Position numbers and translations under genes: made by a program. From contig CAVVUC010000004.1 in assembly GCA_963751395.1 (NCBI GenBank), forward strand, positions 186,001-250,000: a stretch of 64,000 bases of DNA, read 5' to 3'. The notes under the pieces are model-generated. The model had not been told where the DNA came from and searched no databases. It was given only the letters and a program-made list of their open reading frames with translations. Source of the DNA: CAVVUC01 sp963751395. GTDB taxonomy: Bacteria; Verrucomicrobiota; Verrucomicrobiia; Chthoniobacterales; Chthoniobacteraceae. Numbering within the stretch: the stretch's first letter is position 1; each line of letters starts with the position of its first letter. Of this stretch, positions 42,668 to 51,609 are shown one piece after another.

Positions 42668-42878
42668 GATGGGTCCGGCCTGATTGCTCCAGGCACGCTG
42701 CGAATCCAGACGGCGTTGAATTCGGCGCTTGCGATTGCGTAGGATCTTGCGGTAGCTTTTTTTAACTCGAAATGGCCTTTTTCTTTAGTTGGGCTGGCTT
42801 TGAACACCTTCACCAAACCAAGGATTTAAGGGCATTTCGAGCTTTTTACGCCTACTCCAAGATTAAAATCACGCTTCG

Positions 42879-43670
42879 TTAGAGACTAGGCTGGGATGGC
42901 GGCGCGCCGTTGGCGCTTTCGGAGTCGCCGTTCCAGACGGCGTCAATCGCCGTCTGGATGCGCTCGCGGCTGGCGGCGATTTCGGATTCCAAGCGGGCAA
43001 TCTCGTTCTGGTAGCCCTCGATTTCCGCCACGATGCGCCGCTGTTCCTCCAGCGGCGGCAGTGGGATTTCGTAGTCCTCGATGAAGTCGCGGCGGACGCG
43101 CTGCTGGCCTGCCGTGCCCGCCATGTTCTCCGCGCCTTCGTCACGAAACGCCTGCCGCTTGACGATGTGGTAAAGAAACTCCGGCAAGATTTTGGCGCTG
43201 GAACGCAGGACGTAAAACTCCGTCGAGCCAAAGCCGATGCCGTTCTTGAGTCCAGCGGCGATGCCCGCCTTTCCGTTCTCGAAGCAGGGCGTGATTTTGG
43301 CGAGCAGCACGTCGCGGTCGCGGAAGCAGGTGTAGCCGGTGATGACTTCACCAATCGGGCGGATGCGTGTCGGAACGAAATCCGGTCGGTCGGTCAGCAA
43401 ATCCTCCATCGGCACAAACGACGCTTCCGTTTCCGGCGGCAGTGCTCGGGCGTCGGACTTGCCGGGGTTTACTTCGACAACGTCCGCCAAGCGCACAACG
43501 GATACCTCGCTGGCGACTGAGCCGTTGCCCATAAATGGCTCTACTTGGAGAGTGCACGCCCGATGTTCGAGCAGCGCCTTTTTCTCCACGCGCTTCCACA
43601 CCACGCCAGCGCCAACGGCGCTACCCATCCCAGCCTGGGGCAACGCCCCAGGTGCGTCGTTCAAAAACAT
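42879..43670 (-). pseudogene. hsdS: Type I restriction specificity subunit (HsdS), one-domain remnant
   Basis: About 240 recognisable residues on the minus strand with one target-recognition domain: RLADVVEVNPGKSDARALPP, FVPMEDLLTDRPDFVPTRIR, CFRDRDVLLAKITPCFENGK and GFGSTEFYVLRS. A conserved coiled-coil spacer follows: PLPPLEEQRRIVAEIEGYQN, EIARLESEIAASRERIQTAI. Complete HsdS proteins have two such domains; here only one is left. The start is taken from the ATG at 43670, whose first 20-odd residues come from a palindromic repeat (43608-43690) rather than from HsdS. The repeat insertion probably destroyed the original start. Without a second domain or an HsdR subunit, it is unlikely to direct restriction. 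Confidence 0.8.
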
Positions 43671-43690
43671 TTCCGAGGGCTGAAGGCCCG
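43608..43690. repeat. Composite palindromic repeat at the hsdM-hsdS junction
   Basis: Three hairpins in 83 bases: AGCGCC-AAC-GGCGCT (43608-43622), CCTGGGGC-AAC-GCCCCAGG (43634-43652) and GGGC-TGAAG-GCCC (43678-43690). The repeat supplies the C-terminal codons of hsdM (ending SPRKCF) and the first codons in front of hsdS (NDAPGALPQAGMG). PGALPQAG-like translations of such repeats are familiar from planctomycete and verrucomicrobial proteins; that is general knowledge, not a search result. Confidence 0.65.
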
Positions 43691-44953
43691 AACCATCGGC
43701 GGCGGATGGTTTGTCGCGGTCGTTTGGGACGGGCCGGTGGCCCTTCCGATTTGTCCCTTCAACCACGCCTTCACCACGCGCTCGGCTTCCGGCAGGTCGT
43801 TCGCCTCGATGGGATTTCGTTTGTCGCCGAGATCGAAGCCGTCGGCGGTGATTTTGAGGAAGAGGATTTCCTTCGCCGTCCGCGCGAGTTTTTTGTCGAG
43901 CAGGAGGATGCTGGTCTTCACGCCGGAGTAGGGCTTGAACACGCCCGCCGGGAGCGAGACGACGGCCACGAGCGAGTCCTCGACGAGGAAGCGGCGCAGT
44001 TTCACGTAGGCGTTCTGCGTGGTAGCCACAATGCCATTGGGCACGATGACGCCGCCGCGTCCGTCGCCGCTGAGGTGCTCGGCGATGTAGTCGGTGAAGA
44101 GCACCTCGGCCTTCTCGTGCCAGCGGGCGTCGTTGCTCAGGGAGTCGTAGATGTGGATGGCGGGGTCGGGAAAGCCGTGGAGGAAGAGGTTCACCTTGCT
44201 GAGCTTCACCATCTGGTCGTCCACGTCGTAGCCGGCGAGGTTGCCATAAACCTTCTGGCGCTGGGCATGGGTGAGTTTGTCGCCGGGCAGGGTCGAGCCG
44301 GGCGAAGTGTGGTGAGCGAGGATGTGCCGGTAGGCGGAGACGAGGAAGCCGCCCGTGCCGCACGCGGGGTCGAGGATTTTGTCGCCGGGCTGCGGGTCGA
44401 GGCAGGCGACGATGAAATCAATGATGTGGCGCGGGGTGCGGAACTGGCCGTTCTCGCCCTGCGCGCCGGTGCATTGCAGGAGGTATTCAAAGGCGTTGCC
44501 GAGTTCCTCGCTGTGCGAGTAGGCGAAGCCGTTCACCTCGGTGAGGAACATGGTGAGGATGCGCCCGTCGCGGAATTTCAGGAAGGCGTTGCGGAAGATG
44601 TCGCGGAACAGGCCGGGCAGGTGCGCGGCGGGGACAATTCGCTCCTTTTTGCCATTCTTTTCCACCTCGACTTCCGCGCCGCCGAGGACTTCGACCCCGC
44701 GTGAGAACAGGGCCACCCGTTTGTCGGCGGAGACGGTTTGCGGGAGGAGATTGCGCCAGCGGTATTTGGCCAGCTCGTCGGTGAAGAAGCTGCGCTTCCC
44801 GCCGAGCTTCACGGATTCCTCGTCGAGGTCGTCCATGAACTTGTAAATCAGGGCGAGCGTGATGAGTTCGACCTGATTGGACGGCTGCGGGAGCTTGCCG
44901 ACGAGGATGTCGCGGCAGTTGTCGATGCGGCGTTTGGTTTCGGAAGTGAGCAT
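43661..44953 (-). pseudogene. hsdM: Type I restriction-modification DNA methylase (HsdM), catalytic motif deleted
   Basis: 430 residues on the minus strand, open throughout. An N-terminal helical domain (about 1-150) is followed by the N6-adenine methylase domain with KILDPACGTGGFLVSAYRHI (motif I, about 193-212), then HGFPDPAIHIYDSL. Here the family continues with a DVILxNPPF segment, motif IV, which contacts the flipped adenine. In this protein NDARWHEK (ending at residue 281) runs straight into AEVLFTDYIAEHLSGDGRGG, so about 25-30 residues including NPPF/Y are missing in frame. The methylase should be inactive. The C-terminus is replaced by a palindromic repeat. No hsdR was found. Confidence 0.85.
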
Positions 44954-45104
44954 TGCCCAATGGTTTCTTCAGTTCAGCCGGGCAGTCGGAGCTTCGCCGG
45001 ACTGAGGACATGCTGCCATAGGAGCGCCTTTATTATTCCGCATCACCATTGTCAGGATCGTAAGGCCGCAGGCGATGGCTGCGCAATGAGGAAAGGGTAT
45101 TCCA

Positions 45105-45434
45105 ATGAAATTCAAACAGTTCCAGATCGACCAAATCGCGCGGGCCGCGCTGGTCGATGGCTGCATCGGCGATTGGGTGCCGGGCCTGGGCAAGATGATC
45201 TTCGCGATCGCGTGGCCGCTCATCAAGCGCGCGCGGCGCTGCCTCATCGTCGCCCCCGGCCAGCTTCACCGGCAGTTCCGCATCGAGGCGACGGAGAAAT
45301 TCGGGATTCATTTGACCGGGTTGCGACACCACGAGCAGATCAGGCGATTCGGACTGGATAAAAGGATATTGGAGATAGGAGATGGAAGATCGCAGAAAAA
45401 TCCAATGCTCGCCATTTGCCAAATCTCCTTCTAG
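45105..45434 (+). pseudogene. N-terminal stub of a DEAD/SNF2-type helicase
   Basis: About 90 residues resemble the start of a superfamily-2 helicase: MKFKQFQIDQIARAALVDG, then IGDWVPGLGKMIFAIAWPLI as Walker A region, RARRCLIVAPGQLHRQFRIE as motif Ia, and ATEKFGIHLTGLRHHEQIRR. The expected GLGKT has become GLGKM, which removes the phosphate-binding threonine. The rest of the protein (DEAH box, C-terminal lobe) is missing; after about residue 92 the sequence turns into low-complexity GGAGAT-like repeats. A decayed fragment. Confidence 0.65.
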
Positions 45435-45465
45435 CTTGGGACGCAACATCCCCGATAACCCCTTC

Positions 45466-47006
45466 ATGAAAGTCCGTTCCCGCCCTCTCGTCTCCACGGT
45501 TCTGCCGTTTCTTGCGTTGCTTGGCGGTCTGACGAACGCCAGCGCCGAATACCCCATGAAGCGTCCGGCACGCTCCTCACCCGCTGCGGCGGAGGGGAGC
45601 TACACGGTGCATCCGGACAAGCCGCGACAGGTCATCAAAGGTTTCGGCTTCGAGATTCAATCCGACTCGATCGGCTCCGCCAACCGCGGTTTGCCGGAGG
45701 ATTTCATCGGCGTGCCGCACGACCTTGTGCCGTCCGAGCGCAAACGCTTCGCCACGGAAATGCTCAAAGGTTTCCGATACTGCCGTCTCGCCGGCGGCCT
45801 TTACTGGCGCGGGTTGGACGCCGACGGAAAGTTTTTCCAAGGCCGCTGGCCCGGGCAACTGCCCGAGCTGAAAGAGATGCTGACAACGGCCGGCGTCGAG
45901 GGCGTGTCGCTCGAATACTGGTCGCCCGCTCCGTTTTGGAAGGCCAACAACTCGCTGGTCGGTCCGAAAAAGGAAACGAATCTCCTGCGCTGCTACGGTC
46001 CCGATTTTGCCACCGACCCGGTTTACAAAGGCGACACGGAGCGGTTCTTCAAGGACTTCTCCGACGCGCTGGTTCATGATATCCGCCACCTGCGCGAGAA
46101 CGGGATTCCTGTCTTAATGTGGGGCCTCCAGAACGAACCACGCGCCGGCAACTGCGGGCTGGATTACTCGCGATGCGGCTACACCCTCGACCAGTATGTC
46201 ACAGCGTTCCGCGCCGTCGCGCCCGCGATCCGCGCCCACGATCCGGGAATCAAGATCATTGCTGACACATGGGAGTTGAAATATGTCGAGCCACTCATGC
46301 GCGATCCAGCGACGCGGGGATTGATCGACGCGCTCGTGCTCCATCATGTCGGCTCCGATGCGAATGTTGTTCCACCTACAGTCGCGAGGGCGCGGGCGAA
46401 GTTCGGGAACGAGAAGCCGCTGTTTCAAAACGAATACGAATACCTCGCCGGACCCACCACGCCCGATCGCTGCCTGAACACCGTTCTGCACATCATGAAC
46501 TGGTTTCAGATCGGCGAGGCGCCGACCTGGTTCTGGATTCACGCGCTCAAGCCAATCGGCAACGCCGAGGCGAGCGGTTACTCGCTCGGCTCTGGCGCAG
46601 GAGTGATGACAAATCGCCCGGCGACAACCCGAAGTTCCCCGGACTCAAACGCGGCCACTGGACATGGAACAAATACAACTGGAATGCAGTCGGTAGCTTT
46701 GTCCACCACATGCCCTGGGACTCGCAAGGGCTCGCTGTGGATGAAGAGAACCGGGACAATGACCTGCGCATCTTTGCATTTAAGAAGCCGGACGGGAAAC
46801 TAACCATCGTCCTCTCCAACCGCAGCTTTACCGATCATACCTTTCACGTTAAGACCGGCCTTACAAACGCCACCTTCAAAGGTTACCGCTTCACACCCGA
46901 AGAGTCAGGAACTGACTTTAAGGGAGTGGAGATCGGAAAACTAAGTGGAGGAACTATTTCACCCAAGCTTCAAGACCTGAGCTGGGAATTTTGGGAACAA
47001 CAATAA
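45466..47006 (+). pseudogene. GH30-like secreted glycoside hydrolase with a -1 frameshift
   Basis: Starts at ATG 45466 with a signal peptide (RPLVSTVLPFLALLGGLTNASA). The barrel domain shows VIKGFGFEIQSDSIGSANRG, GVSLEYWSPAPFWKANNSL, VLMWGLQNEPRAGNCG (NEP glutamate as acid/base) and KPLFQNEYEYLAGPT with the candidate nucleophile E. At about 46593, GYSLG is followed by a one-base loss; the other frame continues WRRSDDKSPGDNPKFPGLKR and then NWNAVGSFVHHMPWDSQG to SWEFWEQQ, the usual C-terminal beta domain. Joined length is about 513 residues. Both frames look well conserved, so the shift is recent or a sequencing error. Likely cleaves beta-linked glycans. Confidence 0.8.
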
Positions 47007-47014
47007 CAAACTAC

Positions 47015-49333
47015 ATGAAGAACCTGACTGAAAACTATGATGTCGTCGTCTGCGGCGGCGGCCTTGCTGGATTCTGTGCTGCAATTGCCGCGGCTCGCAA
47101 CGGGGCAAAGACTTGCCTTGTCCATAACCGCCCTGTCCTTGGTGGTAACAGCTCTTCCGAGATCGGAGTTACTCCTCACGGCGCGGCGGCCTTTCACGCT
47201 TATGCCCGTGAGACTGGCATCCTGTCGGAGGCTTTGATTGAAGAGCGCGCCCGCAACCATGCCGAGATTTACGAGAACGGCTGGACCAACAGCGTGTGGG
47301 ACATCGTTCTCTACGACATGGTCCAGGCAACACCCGGACTTACACTGCATCTTAACACCGACATTCGCGGAGTGGATAAGCAAGACGACCGCAACATAGC
47401 CGCCATTCTTGCTGTAGTGCAAAACGCCGAGACGGAGTTGCGCATTGAGGGACGCACTTTTATCGACTGCACCGGGGACGGCATCGTGGCGGATGCGGCC
47501 GGCTGTCAGTGGCGCATGGGTTCGGAGGGGCGTGACGAATTTAACGAGCCCCACGCCCCGATGAAGGCCAGCGCGGACACGATGGGTAACTCCATTCATT
47601 TTCTATGTCGTGACACGGGCAGGCCCGCGCCTTTTACTCCGCCGGACTGGGCGGTGAAACACGAGGACGCCTCCTATTTCTATAGCCAGGGACGTTTGCC
47701 CAAGGACGTGCGCGGGGGGTTCTGGTGGATCGAGATCGGCGTGCCCTACCACACCATCTACGACGCGGAAACAATAAGACACGAACTTACCCGGCACGCG
47801 CTGGGTGTCTGGGATTGGATGAAGAACAAAGATCCCAAGACCAAGGACAAGGTCGCCAACTACGCGCTCGACTGGATCGGACAAGTTCCCGGCAAGCGTG
47901 AGAGCCGGCGCGTCATGGGACGCTATCTCATGACTGAGCACGATATTCTTAACAAGACTGTGTTCCCGGACGAGATTGCATTCGGCGGTTGGTTTGTGGA
48001 CCTTCATACTCCCGGCGGCTTGCTCGCGAAAAGCTCCGAGCCATCCGCGGCGGCAGGCGGACACGAGGACGAGTACGATACCTTTAGCGATTACTCCGCA
48101 ATGTCATATTGCGGACCCTACGGCGTGCCGCTGCGCATTCTGCTCGCGAAGGATTGCGACAATCTCATGATGGCAGGCCGCAACGTCAGCGTCACCCACG
48201 CGGCCCTTGGCACCGTGCGCGTCATGGGCACGACCGCGCTCATGGGCGAAGCTGCCGGCATCGCGGCGGCAATCGGTCTAGCGAAAGGCCATGACTTTGA
48301 TCAAATCGTTGCCGAAGACATTGGCGACATACAACAGCGCCTGCTCGCAAATGGATGTTTCCTGCCCAACTATTCAAATCAACAGTTAAATGACCTGGCA
48401 AGAAGCGCGCAGCTAACCGCGAGCAGCGATGCTCCCGTACACGGCGTGGCTCCCGAAACTCCGGGTTGTCATGAAGGGCTGGCGATCTGGAAGGATCAAC
48501 CGCAATACGGCATCGAGCGACTGGAGACTCGCCGAAGCCAGCTCATAGCTACAAGCGGTGGCCGCATTGAAAGCATCGAGCTGTGTCTGACAAATGACTC
48601 CGAGACAGATCAAACGCTGGAAGTCCAACTCTATGCCGTGGATCATATCTGGGATTATCGTGCCGAACCGGGAGAGCCGCTTGCAAAGAGTGCGCTAACG
48701 GTTCCTCCCGGTTCTCAAGTGTGGGTGGCGTGGGAATTAGGTCTCGACTTACCGGGCTCGATAAAGCCCGGCAGTTACCTCCGCATCGACACGCTGCCGA
48801 ACAAGCAAGTCCAATGGCATGCCGCCCGAAAGGTCATTCCCGGCCACATGGCTTCCTATGCCATCTCGCCAAACCGGATGCGCCGCTTTGGAAACGGACA
48901 CACATTGGCCTATCGTATCACGCCGGCTCAGAAACCATTCACTTCGTGTCAGGTATTGACCGGTGTCACCCGGCCACATCGCGCGACAAACCTCTGGGTG
49001 TCTGATCCTGCTCAACCCCTTCCGCAGTGGATCGAACTAACCTGGCCAAAAGCTCAAAGCATTAGGACGGTGCAGTTGGTGTTTCCGGGTCACTTGATCC
49101 GTGAATACCACGCCTATGCGCCTTTCTATCGTGATGCACAATGCCCCCGCGATTACGCGCTGGAAGCATTTGTCGATGGACAATGGTCGCGCGTCGCAGA
49201 GGTGCGCGACAATTATCAACGCCTCCGGCCACACGTTCTGCCAACAGGCGTCACAACATCGCGACTCCGGCTCGTGATCTCCGCGACCAACGGCGATCCA
49301 TCGGCAGCGCTCTACGAAATCCGCTGTTATTGA
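47015..49333 (+). CDS. FAD-dependent oxidoreductase of glycan-utilisation clusters
   Basis: 772 residues from ATG 47015 (MKNLTENYDVVVCGGGLAGF); the dinucleotide-binding GGGLAG lies at residues 13-18. The FAD_oxidored domain runs to about residue 450 (RPVLGGNSSSEIGVTPHGAA, FIDCTGDGIVADAAGCQWRM, AGRNVSVTHAALGTVRVMGT, ALMGEAAGIAAAIGLAKGHD). A beta-sandwich-like C-terminus follows. No clear signal peptide. This family is recurrent in polysaccharide clusters of Verrucomicrobiota, Planctomycetota and Bacteroidota, but its substrate is not established to my knowledge; oxidation of a sugar or sugar acid is plausible. It follows the GH30-like gene by eight bases. Confidence 0.88.
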   Translation: MKNLTENYDVVVCGGGLAGFCAAIAAARNGAKTCLVHNRPVLGGNSSSEIGVTPHGAAAFHAYARETGILSEALIEERARNHAEIYENGWTNSVWDIVLYDMVQATPGLTLHLNTDIRGVDKQDDRNIAAILAVVQNAETELRIEGRTFIDCTGDGIVADAAGCQWRMGSEGRDEFNEPHAPMKASADTMGNSIHFLCRDTGRPAPFTPPDWAVKHEDASYFYSQGRLPKDVRGGFWWIEIGVPYHTIYDAETIRHELTRHALGVWDWMKNKDPKTKDKVANYALDWIGQVPGKRESRRVMGRYLMTEHDILNKTVFPDEIAFGGWFVDLHTPGGLLAKSSEPSAAAGGHEDEYDTFSDYSAMSYCGPYGVPLRILLAKDCDNLMMAGRNVSVTHAALGTVRVMGTTALMGEAAGIAAAIGLAKGHDFDQIVAEDIGDIQQRLLANGCFLPNYSNQQLNDLARSAQLTASSDAPVHGVAPETPGCHEGLAIWKDQPQYGIERLETRRSQLIATSGGRIESIELCLTNDSETDQTLEVQLYAVDHIWDYRAEPGEPLAKSALTVPPGSQVWVAWELGLDLPGSIKPGSYLRIDTLPNKQVQWHAARKVIPGHMASYAISPNRMRRFGNGHTLAYRITPAQKPFTSCQVLTGVTRPHRATNLWVSDPAQPLPQWIELTWPKAQSIRTVQLVFPGHLIREYHAYAPFYRDAQCPRDYALEAFVDGQWSRVAEVRDNYQRLRPHVLPTGVTTSRLRLVISATNGDPSAALYEIRCY

Positions 49334-49377
49334 GCCTCACTACCGCTGCCAGCCCGAAAGCCAGCCGCCAAGTTCCT

Positions 49378-51609
49378 ATGCCCCTTCGATTCCTTTTAAG
49401 TCTCCTGGTCCTGTCAGCCAGTCTGTCCATCAAGACCTTCGCTGCCCAGGTGCCATCCGACAGCCTTGCCTTGTGGTATGACAGCCCGGCAAAGGACTGG
49501 CTCGAAGCTCTTCCCGTCGGCAACGGCAGCCTCGGTGGAATGATCTTTGGCGGAGTCGCGAAGGAGCAGATCCAGTTCAACGAACAAACCTTGTGGACCG
49601 GCGATGAGATTAAAATGGGGAACTATCAACCGTTCGGCGATCTTTTCCTCGAATTCGCGGAGGCGGCTCCCACCGATTACCGCCGGGAGCTGAGTCTTGA
49701 CGACGCCGTCCATCGGGTCAGTTATACAGTAAACGGAGTGAAGTATCTGCGCGAAGTGTTTTCAAGTTACCCCGATCAAGTCATGGTGATCCGGCTAACT
49801 GCCGACAAGCCGGGTTCCATTAATGGAATTGTCCGGCTCACCGACGCCCACAAAGCGGTCGTCGCAGCCGCCGGCAACAAGATTACTTCCAGTGGCAAGC
49901 TCGAGAACGGTCTCGTTTACGAAGCCCAGGTCCTTGTCCTGAACGAGCAGGGACAGGCCCAGGCAAGCGGGGGAACGATTGGCATCACCAAGGCTGACAG
50001 TGTAACCATCCTGCTTGCAGCCGGAACCTCGTTCTTCAACAGTCCGGAGAAGGGATGGCGGGGGGAGCTTCCGTCGAAGAAGCTCCTTCAGCGTCTTGAT
50101 GCCGCCTCGAAGAAATCCTATGACCAACTTAAGACCGCTCACATCGCGGATTACCGGCAGCTTTATGCCAGGGTGCAGTTGGAGCTTCCTCCATCGCGCG
50201 CGGAGTTGCCGACGGACGCACGCCTGGCCGCCTATGTGAAAGATGGCAAGGATCCGGGATTCGAGGCCTTGTTTTTCCAATATGGACGCTACCTGCTCAT
50301 CGGCAGCTCGCGCCCCGGCGGATTGCCCGCAAATCTTCAGGGCATCTGGAACAAGGACATGAAGCCCGCGTGGTATTCCGGCTATACCACCAACATCAAT
50401 GTCGAGATGAACTACTGGCTGGCCGAGCCCACCAACCTCGCCGAGTGCCACGAGCCGTTTTTCGACTGGCTCCACAACCTCGCGACCGTCCGCAAGAAGA
50501 ACGACCAGCCCGCCATCGCCGCCAAACGCGGATGGATCGCCTATAGCACGAACAACCCAATGGGCGGCAACTCGACGTGGGGCATCCACCGTCCCGGCAG
50601 CGCTTGGATGACCCAGCACCTATGGACGCATTATGAATTCAGCGGCGACAAAGAGTTTCTAAAGACCCGCGCCTATCCCGCGTTGAAGGAGTTGGTGGAA
50701 TACTGGGAGGACTATCTCGTGGAAGGCCCCGGCGGAAAGCTGATCACGCCCACAGGCTGGTCGCCGGAGCACGGACCGGTGAAGAAGGGCGACAAGATCG
50801 TGATTGTGGAAGGCGACCGCTCGCCCCAGCCCGGCGCATCCTACGATCAACAAATCGTGTGGGATCTATTCACCAATTACATCGAGGCCTCCGAGGCGCT
50901 CGGCATTGATGCCGATTACCGGAACAAGGTGGTTGCGATGCGCGCCAGGCTGTTGGGACCTAAGATCGGAAAATGGGGCCAGCTTCAGGAATGGATGGAC
51001 GATGTGGATGATCCAAAGGACACACACCGCCACACCTCGCATCTTTTCGCCGTGCATCCGGGGAGGCAGATCAATCCGGTCACCACACCGGCTCTGGCCA
51101 AGGCGGCGATCGTTTCGCTGAACGCGCGCGGAGATGGCGGCACCGGCTGGAGCAAGGCGTGGAAGATCAATTTCTGGGCCCGGCTTGCGGACGGCAACCA
51201 CGCCCACACGATTCTCCGCGACCTGCTGAGCCCCGTGGGCAGTGGCAAACTGGGCGGCAGATACCGGGGCGGCGTTTACCCGAATCTCTTTGACGGCCAT
51301 CCGCCTTTCCAGATCGACGGCAACTTTGGAGCCACGGCAGGCATTGCCGAAATGCTTCTCCAGAGCCATGTCCGCGAGCAGGGCGTGTATATGATCGAGC
51401 TGCTTCCGGCATTGCCCGATGCGTGGCCGTCCGGGAAAGTCACCGGCCTTCGCGCGCGCGGCGGATTTACTGTCGATATGGAATGGAAAGGCGGGAAACT
51501 GGTAACAGCGTCCATCAAATCACTTAACGGCAGCCCATCTGCCGTGCGGTATGGCGATGTAACCAGAAAGATGAACATTGCCAAAGGGGAAACCGGGCAA
51601 TGGAAGTAG
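49378..51609 (+). CDS. Secreted GH95 alpha-L-fucosidase (or related GH95 enzyme)
   Basis: 743 residues from ATG 49378 with a signal peptide (MPLRFLLSLLVLSASLSIKT, cleavage near FAA). GH95 N-terminal beta domain: ALWYDSPAKDWLEALPVGNG, IQFNEQTLWTG and FGDLFLEF. The (alpha/alpha)6 barrel includes SSRPGGLPANLQGIWNKDMK, YTTNINVEMNYWLAEPTNLA, where the N residues correspond to the catalytic asparagines of GH95, WIAYSTNNPMGGNSTWGIHR, and FQIDGNFGATAGIAEMLLQS at the C-terminal end. GH95 enzymes remove alpha-1,2-linked L-fucose by inversion (some act on L-galactose). It acts outside the cytoplasm. Shares its last bases with the next gene. Confidence 0.93.
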   Translation: MPLRFLLSLLVLSASLSIKTFAAQVPSDSLALWYDSPAKDWLEALPVGNGSLGGMIFGGVAKEQIQFNEQTLWTGDEIKMGNYQPFGDLFLEFAEAAPTDYRRELSLDDAVHRVSYTVNGVKYLREVFSSYPDQVMVIRLTADKPGSINGIVRLTDAHKAVVAAAGNKITSSGKLENGLVYEAQVLVLNEQGQAQASGGTIGITKADSVTILLAAGTSFFNSPEKGWRGELPSKKLLQRLDAASKKSYDQLKTAHIADYRQLYARVQLELPPSRAELPTDARLAAYVKDGKDPGFEALFFQYGRYLLIGSSRPGGLPANLQGIWNKDMKPAWYSGYTTNINVEMNYWLAEPTNLAECHEPFFDWLHNLATVRKKNDQPAIAAKRGWIAYSTNNPMGGNSTWGIHRPGSAWMTQHLWTHYEFSGDKEFLKTRAYPALKELVEYWEDYLVEGPGGKLITPTGWSPEHGPVKKGDKIVIVEGDRSPQPGASYDQQIVWDLFTNYIEASEALGIDADYRNKVVAMRARLLGPKIGKWGQLQEWMDDVDDPKDTHRHTSHLFAVHPGRQINPVTTPALAKAAIVSLNARGDGGTGWSKAWKINFWARLADGNHAHTILRDLLSPVGSGKLGGRYRGGVYPNLFDGHPPFQIDGNFGATAGIAEMLLQSHVREQGVYMIELLPALPDAWPSGKVTGLRARGGFTVDMEWKGGKLVTASIKSLNGSPSAVRYGDVTRKMNIAKGETGQWK

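Noticed and set aside
43671..44363. N-terminal extension of the hsdS frame
   Set aside because: This part overlaps hsdM and reads as arginine/proline-rich nonsense; only the part from 43670 down resembles HsdS.
43535..44704. 389-codon plus-strand open frame across hsdM
   Set aside because: Valine/glutamate/alanine-rich shadow; the minus strand encodes the methylase motif DPACGTGGF.
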